DNA of 64,000 bases, taken from NCBI GenBank assembly GCA_021780075.1, contig JAJXZL010000036.1:62001-126000 (forward strand), read 5' to 3'. Below are positions 56,422-64,000 of the stretch, one piece after another (the stretch's first letter is position 1; every line of letters begins with the position of its first letter). Both the position numbers and the translations under genes were made by a program. Under the pieces are notes generated by a model, which was not told the origin of the DNA, did no database searches, and saw nothing but the letters and a program-made list of their open reading frames with translations. Origin of the DNA: Acidobacteriota bacterium (GTDB lineage: Bacteria; Acidobacteriota; Terriglobia; Terriglobales; Acidobacteriaceae).

Positions 56422-59400
56422 TTAGAAGCGCAGGTGCAGGCCGAACTGGAGCTGACGCTGGCGGTAGAAGTTGGTGGCGTTGATGTTGAGGGGATGTCCG
56501 AACTCGGTCTGACCGGGCTTGATGCCGGTGAGGAAGTTGAGCGTGGGGAGCCGCTGGGTGCGCGTGCCGGACTGGATGGTGTAACCGACGGTTTCAAGCT
56601 CAGTGACGTTCTGGTGATTGAGCAGGTTGAAGCTCTCGGCCAGCAGGTCCAACTGGGTGGTGCGGCTCAGCTTGAAGTGCCTGCCCATGCGCATGTCCGC
56701 CTTCCAGGCGGCGGGGTAGCGGAAGCTGTTGCGGCCGATGCCGTAGAGGCGATTGTCTCCGCCATAGCCGTTGATGCCGGGGGCGAGGCCGACGATTGCG
56801 GTGCCGGAAGTGGTGTATTCGCGGGGCAGCGAGCCCTCGGTGCGCATGGTGAAAGGCATGCCGCTGTGGAAGTAGGCGATGGCGGAGAGCATCCAGCCAT
56901 TGCCGAGGCGGCCAGCCCAGTCGCGCAGATGCCAGCGGGGTTCCCAGACGAGGGCAGTGGATGCGGAGTGGCGCACATCGAGGTTGCTTGTGCCGTACTC
57001 CTGGCGGAAATTGGCGGGGTCGAGGACGCTGCTGCCCGTGACCCAGGCGCTCTCATTGGGATTCCAGTCTGTGGCGTGCGCGTAGGTGTAGTGCGCGCGC
57101 AGTGCGATCCCGTAACGGCCGTAGCGAACGAGGCGCAACATGGCCGCTCGATAGGTGGAGTTGGCACGGCTGGCGACCTGGACAATCTGCTGGTAGTTGG
57201 GATTGAGGCGGCCGCCAAGGCCGGTGGGCGATGTGGCGGAGGGCCATGAGGCGTAGAAGGGCACCGTAATCTGCGAGGTCTTGATGGGGCCTTTGCCACT
57301 GCCATCAACGACGGCATAGGTGATGGTTTGCGGATTGACGGCAGGGTCGATGTTGGCGTCGTAGGTGATGGGCAGGCGGCGACCGAGGCTGACGACCGCG
57401 CTGGCGGCGAGCATCACGCGGCCGGGCAGGTCTTCTTCCAGCGTGGCGACGGCCTGGTGGACTTCGCCGTTGCGAAAGGTGGGTGCGAACTGCACCGCTC
57501 CGGGCATGACGACGTTGCCGGGCTGGCCTGCGAGGACGTAAGGAAATGGCGGTGCGCCGCCGGCGTAAAGATTGTCAGTCGGGCGCATGAAGAAGTAGAG
57601 GTCGCCCTTGAGCGAGCCGGTCTGGGTGAGCGCGGTCTCAAGCGTGGCGTTGGGTGTGCGGCCGTAGTACATGCCGTAGCCGAGGCGTAGGACGGGCCAG
57701 AGGTGCTCGCCGCGGCCCCAGGCGAGGCTGGCGCGCGGGCCCCATTCGTTGCCGAGCGTGGGCAGGCGCTGCGTGAGGGGCAGGTCAGGATTGCGGAGGG
57801 CGGCGAGCGGGGGCGGCAACTGCTCGCGCTGCCAGCGCATGGCGAGGGAGAGCGCAAGGTCTTTACGCGGCTGCCACTGCGCGGTGACGTAGCTGGCCCA
57901 GTCGCTGGTGCTGAGCCACCAGTTGGTGGGGCCCATGAGCTGCGAGTAGTAGGTGTAGCAGGGCAGATAGCCGAGACCGTGCAGCGTGCCGCTGGAGTCG
58001 CGCCAGACGCGGCCGGTTTCGTCGCAGTTGTGCTGATTGAAGGGATTGAGCTGGCCGCTGATGCCGAAGGCGGCAAAGGACAAGGCGTCGGAGACGAAGT
58101 TCTCCACGCTGGAGTAGTAGTACTTGCCGGTCTGGTTGCGGAGGAGGCTGGTTGCGTCGGTGTTGTGGCGCACGTCAAGGCCGGCCTTGAGCAGGAACGG
58201 GCCACGCACCCAGTCCAACTGTTCCTGCGCCTCGTAGAGATGCTCGTCAGGATAGTTGCCCTTGCCGAACCACGTGGGGTTGCCGATGGTGAAGCCGTAG
58301 CGCGCATCGACGATCATCTGGGGCAGCTGACCCCAGACGTTGATGTTGAGCGACTGCTCGTAGGTGGAGGGCTGGCTGGCTGGCTCGCTTTGGACCTGAT
58401 GGCCCACGGAGCCCTGCGTTGTGGCCAGCAAATTTGGCGTGAGGAACGCCTCCCATCGGGCCAGAACCCACTCTTCTGTGGCGCGCGTGGCACCGTAGCT
58501 GTGGGTGCCGTACATCTCCGAGGTGCGCGTAAGGCCACCGCCGGGGGCATTCCAATGCGCGCCGTTGCCCTCCAGCGTGAGGCGATGCCGTTCGGCGGCC
58601 TGCCAGTCGAGGCGGGCGAAGCCGGTCCACTGGGCGGAGGTGCGCGGGGCGGGACCGAGCAGGCCGTCGAGCGTCCCGAGCATTCCGGAGTAGGCGGCAA
58701 GGCCCTCGGAGACGGGATTGACGCTGCTGAGGCCAAGGCGCGCGCTGAGCACCTGCATCTGGTCATTGGAAGGCTGCGCGAAGAAATGGTCGGGATGGCG
58801 AACGGTGGAGACACCCGGATCGTTGCGCTGGTAGCCGTCGAGCGCGGCAAACCAGAAGAGCTTGCCACGGCGGAAGCTGCCGCCCGCGCCCGCGCCGAAC
58901 GAGAGCTCATGATCGCTGGGGGTGTAACTGAGCGGCGTAAAGACAGGCACGGCGGTCGACGTGGCGGGAGCGGTCTGCTGAATCCATTGGGTGAAGGGAT
59001 TCTGCGCGCCCCAGAGGTTGCTGCGGTTGAAGAGGAATGCCTGGCCGTGCAGCGCGTTGGAGCCGCGCTCGGTCTGGACGTTGGCGCGGCGGGCGGCGGA
59101 GCGATCGCCTTCAGCATCTGCACCGCCGGCAACCGACTGCACAGCGCGGATGGCGGCCTCACTGGCGCTGGGGCCGATGAGCATGGCTCCGCGGGAGCGC
59201 ATGCGGCCCACACCGCGTCCGCCAAAGGCGAGGCGGATGCTGGCGTTGTCCACGGTGATGGATGAGGGCTGCTCGCCGCCGCGCGGGGAGGACTCGACGG
59301 GGCCGTGCGCCGAAGAGGCGGCAGGAGGCGCATCGAGCACGAAGCTCTCCCAGTTGCGGCCGGACAAGGGCAGCGCCTGCAACTGCGCTGCAGTCGCGTT

Positions 59401-59658
59401 GGTGCTCAACGCAGAGGAGCCCGCGCCGACTGCCGCGATCTGGAGTTGAGGGTGTGCAGGCTGAATCGTCTGCCCGGACAAAGGAAGGGCGAGCATTGGC
59501 TCGGACGGCAGAGAGATAGCGAGCACCAGCGGCGATGGATCAATGCGATGCGATGCGGTTGCAAGGGTGCCGGCAGGCGGGCTCGACACCGACTGGGCGA
59601 AACCTGCCGCGCCCGCACTGACAATCGTCAGCAGGGCGGCAGGCAACAGCGACTTCAT
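56422..59658 (-). CDS. Oar-like TonB-dependent outer-membrane receptor
   Basis: Encodes 1078 aa. Signal peptide (MKSLLPAALLTIVSAGAAGFA, ends near residue 22). A plug-like stretch has LPLSGRNWESFVLD and TVDNASIRLAFGGRGVGRMRSRG. From about residue 190 the sequence is a long beta-barrel in the Oar family (GSNALHGQAFLFNRSNLWGA, FWFAALDGYQRND, RLDWQAAERHRLTLEGN) ending in the aromatic LQFGLHLRF. It lacks the N-terminal carboxypeptidase-regulatory domain that most acidobacterial Oar proteins have, so it may be a shortened type. Ligand unknown. Confidence 0.88.
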   Translation of the reverse strand: MKSLLPAALLTIVSAGAAGFAQSVSSPPAGTLATASHRIDPSPLVLAISLPSEPMLALPLSGQTIQPAHPQLQIAAVGAGSSALSTNATAAQLQALPLSGRNWESFVLDAPPAASSAHGPVESSPRGGEQPSSITVDNASIRLAFGGRGVGRMRSRGAMLIGPSASEAAIRAVQSVAGGADAEGDRSAARRANVQTERGSNALHGQAFLFNRSNLWGAQNPFTQWIQQTAPATSTAVPVFTPLSYTPSDHELSFGAGAGGSFRRGKLFWFAALDGYQRNDPGVSTVRHPDHFFAQPSNDQMQVLSARLGLSSVNPVSEGLAAYSGMLGTLDGLLGPAPRTSAQWTGFARLDWQAAERHRLTLEGNGAHWNAPGGGLTRTSEMYGTHSYGATRATEEWVLARWEAFLTPNLLATTQGSVGHQVQSEPASQPSTYEQSLNINVWGQLPQMIVDARYGFTIGNPTWFGKGNYPDEHLYEAQEQLDWVRGPFLLKAGLDVRHNTDATSLLRNQTGKYYYSSVENFVSDALSFAAFGISGQLNPFNQHNCDETGRVWRDSSGTLHGLGYLPCYTYYSQLMGPTNWWLSTSDWASYVTAQWQPRKDLALSLAMRWQREQLPPPLAALRNPDLPLTQRLPTLGNEWGPRASLAWGRGEHLWPVLRLGYGMYYGRTPNATLETALTQTGSLKGDLYFFMRPTDNLYAGGAPPFPYVLAGQPGNVVMPGAVQFAPTFRNGEVHQAVATLEEDLPGRVMLAASAVVSLGRRLPITYDANIDPAVNPQTITYAVVDGSGKGPIKTSQITVPFYASWPSATSPTGLGGRLNPNYQQIVQVASRANSTYRAAMLRLVRYGRYGIALRAHYTYAHATDWNPNESAWVTGSSVLDPANFRQEYGTSNLDVRHSASTALVWEPRWHLRDWAGRLGNGWMLSAIAYFHSGMPFTMRTEGSLPREYTTSGTAIVGLAPGINGYGGDNRLYGIGRNSFRYPAAWKADMRMGRHFKLSRTTQLDLLAESFNLLNHQNVTELETVGYTIQSGTRTQRLPTLNFLTGIKPGQTEFGHPLNINATNFYRQRQLQFGLHLRF

Positions 59659-59989
59659 CCAAGTACATCCCGCCATCGTGGAACCAACTTGCGGAAAATC
59701 CTGGGAAAACACACCTTCTGCGCGGCCCACTCTGCGGCGGGTCCGGTTTGAACAGGGCTGGACGGAACGGCGAGCGACGCAAGTCGCCCATCCGCAAACA
59801 TATCCGCCTGCTCTTGCAGTGGAGTCGGATACGATTCTACGGCATGGCGGCGGGGAGATTAGAGGATCCCAAGCAAGTTCTTGTCGGAGGATGCAAGTGT
59901 TCGAGTGGGGGAGTATCTCGTGGGCTGCCTTCGGCTTGTGCTCGCTGCTAGAATCCGCACGAACCACCCAAGGAGCGAAGACACGAACG

Positions 59990-60616
59990 ATGAGCGATGC
60001 AGCAGGCAGGTTCAGCCGGAGAAGTGACGAAAACTTGCTCCAACTTTGGAGGGGCAGAGATGGATTGGACGATGAACTTATCGAACCGCTTCGCGATGAG
60101 ATCGAGAAACGGGGTCTTTCAAAAGAGATTGAGAAGATGGACGGTGAGGCCCCCAGCAAAGATATCTATGGTGAACTGCCTACGGCCCCCCAAACCTATC
60201 TCAACGCCTCTGTTGCTGTGTGGTGGTTGAGGGAACTTTGGTTGCGGTATCGTACTAAAGACGGCATCCAGGTAAGCGCCGCGATCGAGTCAATTCAGCG
60301 AACACGCTCCGGCTTTGGAGGTGTTGCCAGAGCAGAAATTGTGTACTCCTATGAGTTTCTGGGCCAACAATTTTCCGGCAGAGTTGTGCGCGACTTCTCA
60401 TTCGACGTGGCCAGAGCTGACGGTCTTATCTACGATCATCAGGTCAACGAAAAACTTCCAATCCTAATCAGTCGAGACAATCCGGCAATTTCGTATTTCC
60501 CTTCCGGACTTGGTGCTTTTGATCCGATTGCTCTTGGGTTTCGGGCGCTGTTGTCCTGGGCAATCGTGATTGCACTTCTGCGATTCGCTCTTATGGCGGT
60601 TCTACCTCAGAGATAG
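59990..60616 (+). CDS. DUF3592-like protein with C-terminal transmembrane helix
   Basis: Encodes 208 aa. A central beta-rich region (ARAEIVYSYEFLGQQFSGRV, ISRDNPAISYFPSG) resembles DUF3592. One C-terminal helix (ALLSWAIVIALLRFALMAVL). The charged N-terminus has SDENLLQLWRGRDGLDDELIE, as seen in acidobacterial relatives. AAGGAG is 14 bases upstream of ATG 59990; a longer frame is possible. Function unknown. Confidence 0.65.
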   Translation: MSDAAGRFSRRSDENLLQLWRGRDGLDDELIEPLRDEIEKRGLSKEIEKMDGEAPSKDIYGELPTAPQTYLNASVAVWWLRELWLRYRTKDGIQVSAAIESIQRTRSGFGGVARAEIVYSYEFLGQQFSGRVVRDFSFDVARADGLIYDHQVNEKLPILISRDNPAISYFPSGLGAFDPIALGFRALLSWAIVIALLRFALMAVLPQR

Positions 60617-60863
60617 CGATTCGTAAGGTACGGCCCGTGCGTATCCTTGCAGGGAAGTTGGGCTCCATGCGGTTCCTATTTTCGAGGACAAATCCCGGCG
60701 ACAAGACGTGCATTTGATATGCGGTCGGTCCCGAACATACTTCGAGAGTCTGGCCCGTGCGGTGATTTGCCGGGCTATTCGGTACACTGAAGAGACGCGG
60801 AGTTGCAGGCAGAGCGGCAGGGGAAGCCCCGGCTGCGGAAACCGCTCACGCGCTGGTTGGTGC

Positions 60864-61883
60864 ATGTTTATTGATGAGGCAAGAATTCGGGTGAAGGCCG
60901 GGGACGGCGGCAACGGCTGCATGGCCTTCCGGCGGGAGAAGTTTGTGCCGCGCGGGGGCCCTTCGGGCGGCGATGGCGGGCGCGGCGGCGACGTGATCAT
61001 GGAGTCGTCTCAGCGGCACAACACGCTGATCCACTTCCGCTATAACCCGGAGCACAAGGCGCAGCGCGGCGAGCACGGCATGGGCTCGAACTGCACGGGG
61101 CAGGACGGCAGCTCGATTGTGCTGCACGTTCCGGTGGGCACGGCGCTCTATGACATGGAGACGGGCGAGCTGGTGCACGACTTCCAACACCCCGACGAGC
61201 GGGTGGTGGTGGCCAAGGGCGGGCGCGGGGGACGCGGCAACCAGCACTTTGCCACGCCGACGCACCAGGCTCCGCGCGAGCACGAGATGGGCCGGGCGGG
61301 CGAGGAGCGCAGCTTTCGCCTCGAACTGAAGCTGTTGGCCGATGTGGGGCTGGTCGGCTTTCCGAATGCGGGCAAGTCCACGCTGATTTCGCGCATCTCC
61401 GCGGCGAAGCCGAAGATTGCGGATTATCCTTTCACGACGCTGGAGCCGAACCTGGGCGTGGTGACGGTGGGCGAGGAGCCGGACCAGGAGTCCTATGTGG
61501 TCGCGGACATGCCGGGGCTGATTGAGGGCGCGCACGAGGGCTCAGGGCTGGGCGTGCAGTTCCTGCGCCACATCGAACGCACGCGGCTGCTGGTGCACCT
61601 GGTGGATGTGTCCGATGCCTCGGGCCGGCCGGACGCGGTGGAAGACTTCAAGGTCATCAACAACGAGTTGGCGGGCTTTGGCCACGGGCTCGATGAGAAG
61701 CCGATGATTGTGGTGGCGACAAAGATGGACGCAGCCAACCCGGAGAAGCTGAAGAAGCTGCAGGCGCATGCCAAGCGCAGAAAGCTGGAGTTCCACGCGA
61801 TCTCGGCTGTGACTGGCCAGGGGATTGAGGAACTGAAGTGGGCGATGGCGAAGCGGCTGCGGGAGACGGATAGCGGGGAGTAG
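60864..61883 (+). CDS. obgE: Obg GTPase (ribosome-associated)
   Basis: Encodes 339 aa. Obg fold at the N-terminus: [36 protein letters not shown], glycine-rich repeats to about 160. The GTPase part has [15 protein letters not shown] (G1), the [16 protein letters not shown] segment (G3), and [10 protein letters not shown] (G4). No long C-terminal extension. Obg proteins assist 50S assembly and growth control. Start at 60864 fixed by the highly conserved N-terminus. Confidence 0.96.
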   Translation: MFIDEARIRVKAGDGGNGCMAFRREKFVPRGGPSGGDGGRGGDVIMESSQRHNTLIHFRYNPEHKAQRGEHGMGSNCTGQDGSSIVLHVPVGTALYDMETGELVHDFQHPDERVVVAKGGRGGRGNQHFATPTHQAPREHEMGRAGEERSFRLELKLLADVGLVGFPNAGKSTLISRISAAKPKIADYPFTTLEPNLGVVTVGEEPDQESYVVADMPGLIEGAHEGSGLGVQFLRHIERTRLLVHLVDVSDASGRPDAVEDFKVINNELAGFGHGLDEKPMIVVATKMDAANPEKLKKLQAHAKRRKLEFHAISAVTGQGIEELKWAMAKRLRETDSGE

Positions 61884-61902
61884 GCCGGCATGGGCGCGAT
61901 GC

Positions 61903-62187
61903 CTACGCTGCGCGGAAGAATTTCTGAATCTTGGGCCGTTTGCGCTGCGCGGCCTGCCACAGGTCATACTGCTGCTGCAAGTCAAGCCACATACTCGGCT
62001 CGGTTCCGAAAGCATCGGATAGCCGCAGTGCCATTGCCGCTGTAAACGACGCCCGGCCATTCAGCAGTCGCGAGAGCGTAGACCGGGCAACGCGCAGCCT
62101 CTTTGCCGCTTCGCCAACCGTAACGTTGCCTAGATACTCCCGCAGAATCTCGCCGGGATGCGCCGGATTGTGCATTGTCATTGCCAT
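61903..62187 (-). CDS. higA: HigA-type antitoxin (XRE helix-turn-helix)
   Basis: Encodes 94 aa. HPGEILREYLGNVTVGEAAKRL and VARSTLSRLLNGRASFTAAMA are the HigA/VapI-type helix-turn-helix, then FGTEPSMWLDLQQQYDLW. Start at ATG 62187: AGGAG is positioned right for it. It lies 18 bases after higB, the toxin-first order usual for HigBA. Confidence 0.93.
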   Translation of the reverse strand: MAMTMHNPAHPGEILREYLGNVTVGEAAKRLRVARSTLSRLLNGRASFTAAMALRLSDAFGTEPSMWLDLQQQYDLWQAAQRKRPKIQKFFRAA

Positions 62188-62205
62188 CGGAGTTCTCCTC
62201 TGCAT

Positions 62206-62484
62206 CTAGTGGTAGTCCTGGTAATCCACGAGGATTGCGTTCTCATTTTCGAACGTGAACGTCATGCGCCAATTTCCGTTCACCTTGATGGACCAATGGT
62301 TTGCAAGTGCTCCTTTGAGCGGGTGCAGATCCCATCCGGGAACGTTCATGCGATTCGCGTTCTTGGCGGTATTCAGCAGGGTCAATTGTCTGCGCAGCCT
62401 GGTCTCATGCGCGGGCTGAATACCGGCCTTGCTACCGGTCAGAAAGAACTTCTGCAGACCGGCGTGCCGGAACGACTGAATCAT
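62206..62484 (-). CDS. higB: HigB-type RelE-superfamily toxin
   Basis: Encodes 92 aa. SFRHAGLQKFFLTGSKAGI, LLNTAKNANRMNVPGWDLHP and LKGALANHWSIKVNGNWRMTFTF, ending DYQDYH, match the plasmid-maintenance-toxin/HigB branch, a ribosome-dependent mRNA interferase. Key basic residues and the C-terminal DYH are present. It is the first gene of the pair. Confidence 0.93.
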   Translation of the reverse strand: MIQSFRHAGLQKFFLTGSKAGIQPAHETRLRRQLTLLNTAKNANRMNVPGWDLHPLKGALANHWSIKVNGNWRMTFTFENENAILVDYQDYH

Positions 62485-62490
62485 GTTCGC

Positions 62491-62519
62491 ACTGTAGCGC
62501 GTAGCGCTTCACGCGTCAA
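62491..62519 (-). promoter_or_regulatory. higBA promoter with embedded palindrome
   Basis: On the minus strand: -35 TTGACG (62514-62519), 17-base spacer, -10 TACAGT (62491-62496). The predicted start falls at about the A of the higB ATG (62484), i.e. a leaderless or very short leader. AGCGC-GTA-GCGCT (62496-62508), a palindrome, sits between the boxes and suits a HigA operator. Confidence 0.65.
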
Positions 62520-62560
62520 GGAGTCTGGTCCGGGATCTCGTGACTGATGCTGTTCCGTTC

Positions 62561-63997
62561 CTACAGCATTGCGCGCTCTTTTACTTGCAGGTACTGGTTG
62601 AGCACCGTCGAGGTGAGGGCTTCGGGGTGGAGGTCGAGGGTGAGCGCGCCCTGCTCGTGCATGCGGGCGAGGAGAAGTTCGCGGCGGGTGGCCATCTCCT
62701 GCGCGGCGGTTGCGCGAAACATCTGCTCGACGGTGCGGGGCGCCGTGTCGGCCAGGGCTTCCACTTCAGGCTGGGCCATGGCGACGAAGAGCAGGACATG
62801 ACGGCGGAGGAGTTGCGCGGCGCCATCCAAGACCTCGGGACGCATGGCCGACTCGGCCAGATCCGTAATCCACAACATGAGCGAGCGGCGCGGCTGCAGG
62901 CGGTTGAGCATGGTGGTGGCGCGCAGGTGGTCTGCCTCTGCGGACTCAGTGCGCACCTGGGCGAGGGCCTCGATGAGTTGCCGCAGATGGGCTGAGCCGC
63001 GTCCGGGCAGCAGGCGCTGCTGAATTCCCTGGCCGTAGGCAAGCAAGCCGACACGGTCGCCGGAGTAGAGCGCGAGCTGGGCGAGAGCGACGGCGGTGGT
63101 GCATGCGTGGTCCAGCTTGGAGTGGACCTGGGCAGGCTTTGCAGACGCGGATCTGACCACATCCGGGCCACTTAAGAAACGGCCCTCAGGGGCTAAAGCC
63201 CCGGATGACTGCACCTGATCTTTGTACGGGCTAAAGCCCGTACCCTTCACCGCAGATGCGCGTTGAGCAGGCGGGGCGGCGGCGACACGGGAGCGCATGA
63301 GGCGTCCGCAGTCGAGCACGATCCAGACGGGCTGGCTGCGCTCGGTCTGGTACTGGCGGGTGATGGGGCTGCCACGACGGGCGGTGGCGGTCCAGCAGAT
63401 GTCGCGCAGGTCGTCGCCGGGGCGGTACTCGCGCAGGCTTTCGAAGTCGCGGCCCAGGCCGCGCTGCTGCGCGCGGCGCAGTTGCAGGTCAATCTGCCGG
63501 CTGCGGGCAAGGAATATCTGCTGCTTTTCGCTGGTGCGCAATGCGGGGTAGGCGCGCACCGTCTGCGCGAGCGGCGCTTTGGCCCAGCGCTCAACGAGTC
63601 CGAGGGGCGAGCGGTAGCGGATGTAGAGTGCACCGGCCTGCCAGTCGCCGCGCTCCTGCGGCTGCATTCGGTAACGGATGGAGGCGGGAACGTTGGGGAA
63701 AGCGGTGAGGCGCAGTGGGGGTACTTCAACGGCAAGCTGTGGAGGCAGATCGTCCTGAATGCGGCAGTCGGCGATGACGCCGCTGAGGTTTTCAAGGGTC
63801 AGCTCGATTTCGGTTTCGCTGTCGAGCGCGGGCGCATTGGACCAGGAGCGGGCGGCGGTGAGCATCGCCGGGGCGGGTAGACGGCGGCCGTCGAGGAAAG
63901 CGGCGAACAGGACGAGCGCATCCCAGGCCAGCATGGCATAACTCATCTGCTCAAACCAGAAGCCGGGGATAAGCAACAGAAAGCCTGCGAGCAGCAA
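62561..63997 (-). CDS. DUF58-domain protein, N-terminus beyond the window
   Basis: Encodes at least 478 aa; the frame is open to the window edge, so the true start is outside. Two N-terminal hydrophobic segments, then a beta-rich domain, QQRGLGRDFESLREYRPGDD and LRDICWTATARRGSPITRQY (DUF58 signature), and a vWA-like C-terminal part with PVWIVLDCGRLM. It usually works with MoxR ATPases. Around residues 248-275 it holds a non-conserved insertion, which at DNA level is a REP element. Confidence 0.85.
   Translation of the reverse strand: MLLAGFLLLIPGFWFEQMSYAMLAWDALVLFAAFLDGRRLPAPAMLTAARSWSNAPALDSETEIELTLENLSGVIADCRIQDDLPPQLAVEVPPLRLTAFPNVPASIRYRMQPQERGDWQAGALYIRYRSPLGLVERWAKAPLAQTVRAYPALRTSEKQQIFLARSRQIDLQLRRAQQRGLGRDFESLREYRPGDDLRDICWTATARRGSPITRQYQTERSQPVWIVLDCGRLMRSRVAAAPPAQRASAVKGTGFSPYKDQVQSSGALAPEGRFLSGPDVVRSASAKPAQVHSKLDHACTTAVALAQLALYSGDRVGLLAYGQGIQQRLLPGRGSAHLRQLIEALAQVRTESAEADHLRATTMLNRLQPRRSLMLWITDLAESAMRPEVLDGAAQLLRRHVLLFVAMAQPEVEALADTAPRTVEQMFRATAAQEMATRRELLLARMHEQGALTLDLHPEALTSTVLNQYLQVKERAML
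63163..63250. repeat. REP-type element inserted in frame in the DUF58 gene
   Basis: Contains GGGGCTAAAGCCCC (63189-63202) and GTACGGGCTAAAGCCCGTAC (63224-63243), both palindromic with the same GGGCTAAAGCCC core. The reading frame stays open across it. The core looks like a family of interspersed repeats in acidobacterial genomes (from memory). Confidence 0.75.
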
Positions 63998-64000
63998 TGC

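Overview
The window looks like the chromosome of a soil-type Acidobacteriota, most likely Acidobacteriaceae/Terriglobales. This is inferred from gene content: an Oar-like TonB receptor, a ToxR/TolB-type regulator, a sedolisin (S53) protease, the acidobacterial-style run nadC-birA-coaX-(unknown)-rlmD-comEC, and GC-rich sequence with many REP-like palindromes. No rRNA gene, CRISPR array or complete tRNA gene was seen. Layout: 1-500 is a 160-bp tandem repeat whose units each carry the 3' end of a tRNA. 659-4069 holds a secreted Cys-rich repeat protein, a ToxR/TolB-like regulator and a small membrane protein. 4498-6260 has a MerR regulator and an Old Yellow Enzyme. 6441-13428 is a compact seven-gene minus-strand operon in which every junction overlaps: polyprenyl synthase, ABC permease, ABC ATPase, a divergent cbb3-oxidase-like subunit I, a small membrane protein, a transporter-like protein fused to two cytochrome c domains, and YceI. 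It diverges from an OmpR/HisKA two-component system. It is the best candidate here for an undescribed system: a redox complex co-encoded with isoprenoid synthesis, export and binding functions. 15893-17706 is pgl-glk, 17785-18861 is a TonB-like gene with an in-frame stop, and 18952-21910 is an arsenic operon (arsM-arsC-acr3) divergent from arsR with a clear sigma-70 promoter. 22841-26221 has RDD, SpoIIM and two CPBP membrane proteins. 26319-29989 has an HGSNAT-like membrane protein and a kumamolisin-like protease. 30249-47073 is housekeeping, all on the minus strand: comEC, rlmD, an unknown gene, coaX, birA, nadC, valS, a BamD-like TPR protein, rpe, a UvrC-like protein, pmbA and tldD. 47195-50059 has a His-rich mini-protein, a DinB/YfiT protein, a PD-(D/E)XK-like protein and a small membrane protein. 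50120-53090 is an accessory island: a dispersed G-tract element, REP palindromes, a REP-transposase remnant, and three variable cassettes that share an APNN junction motif and alternate with small membrane proteins. I read it as an array of displaced polymorphic-toxin C-termini with immunity genes (inference). 53124-63997 has a secreted protein, an OPT transporter, an Oar-like receptor, a DUF3592-like protein, obgE, a higBA toxin-antitoxin pair and a DUF58 protein carrying an in-frame REP insertion.
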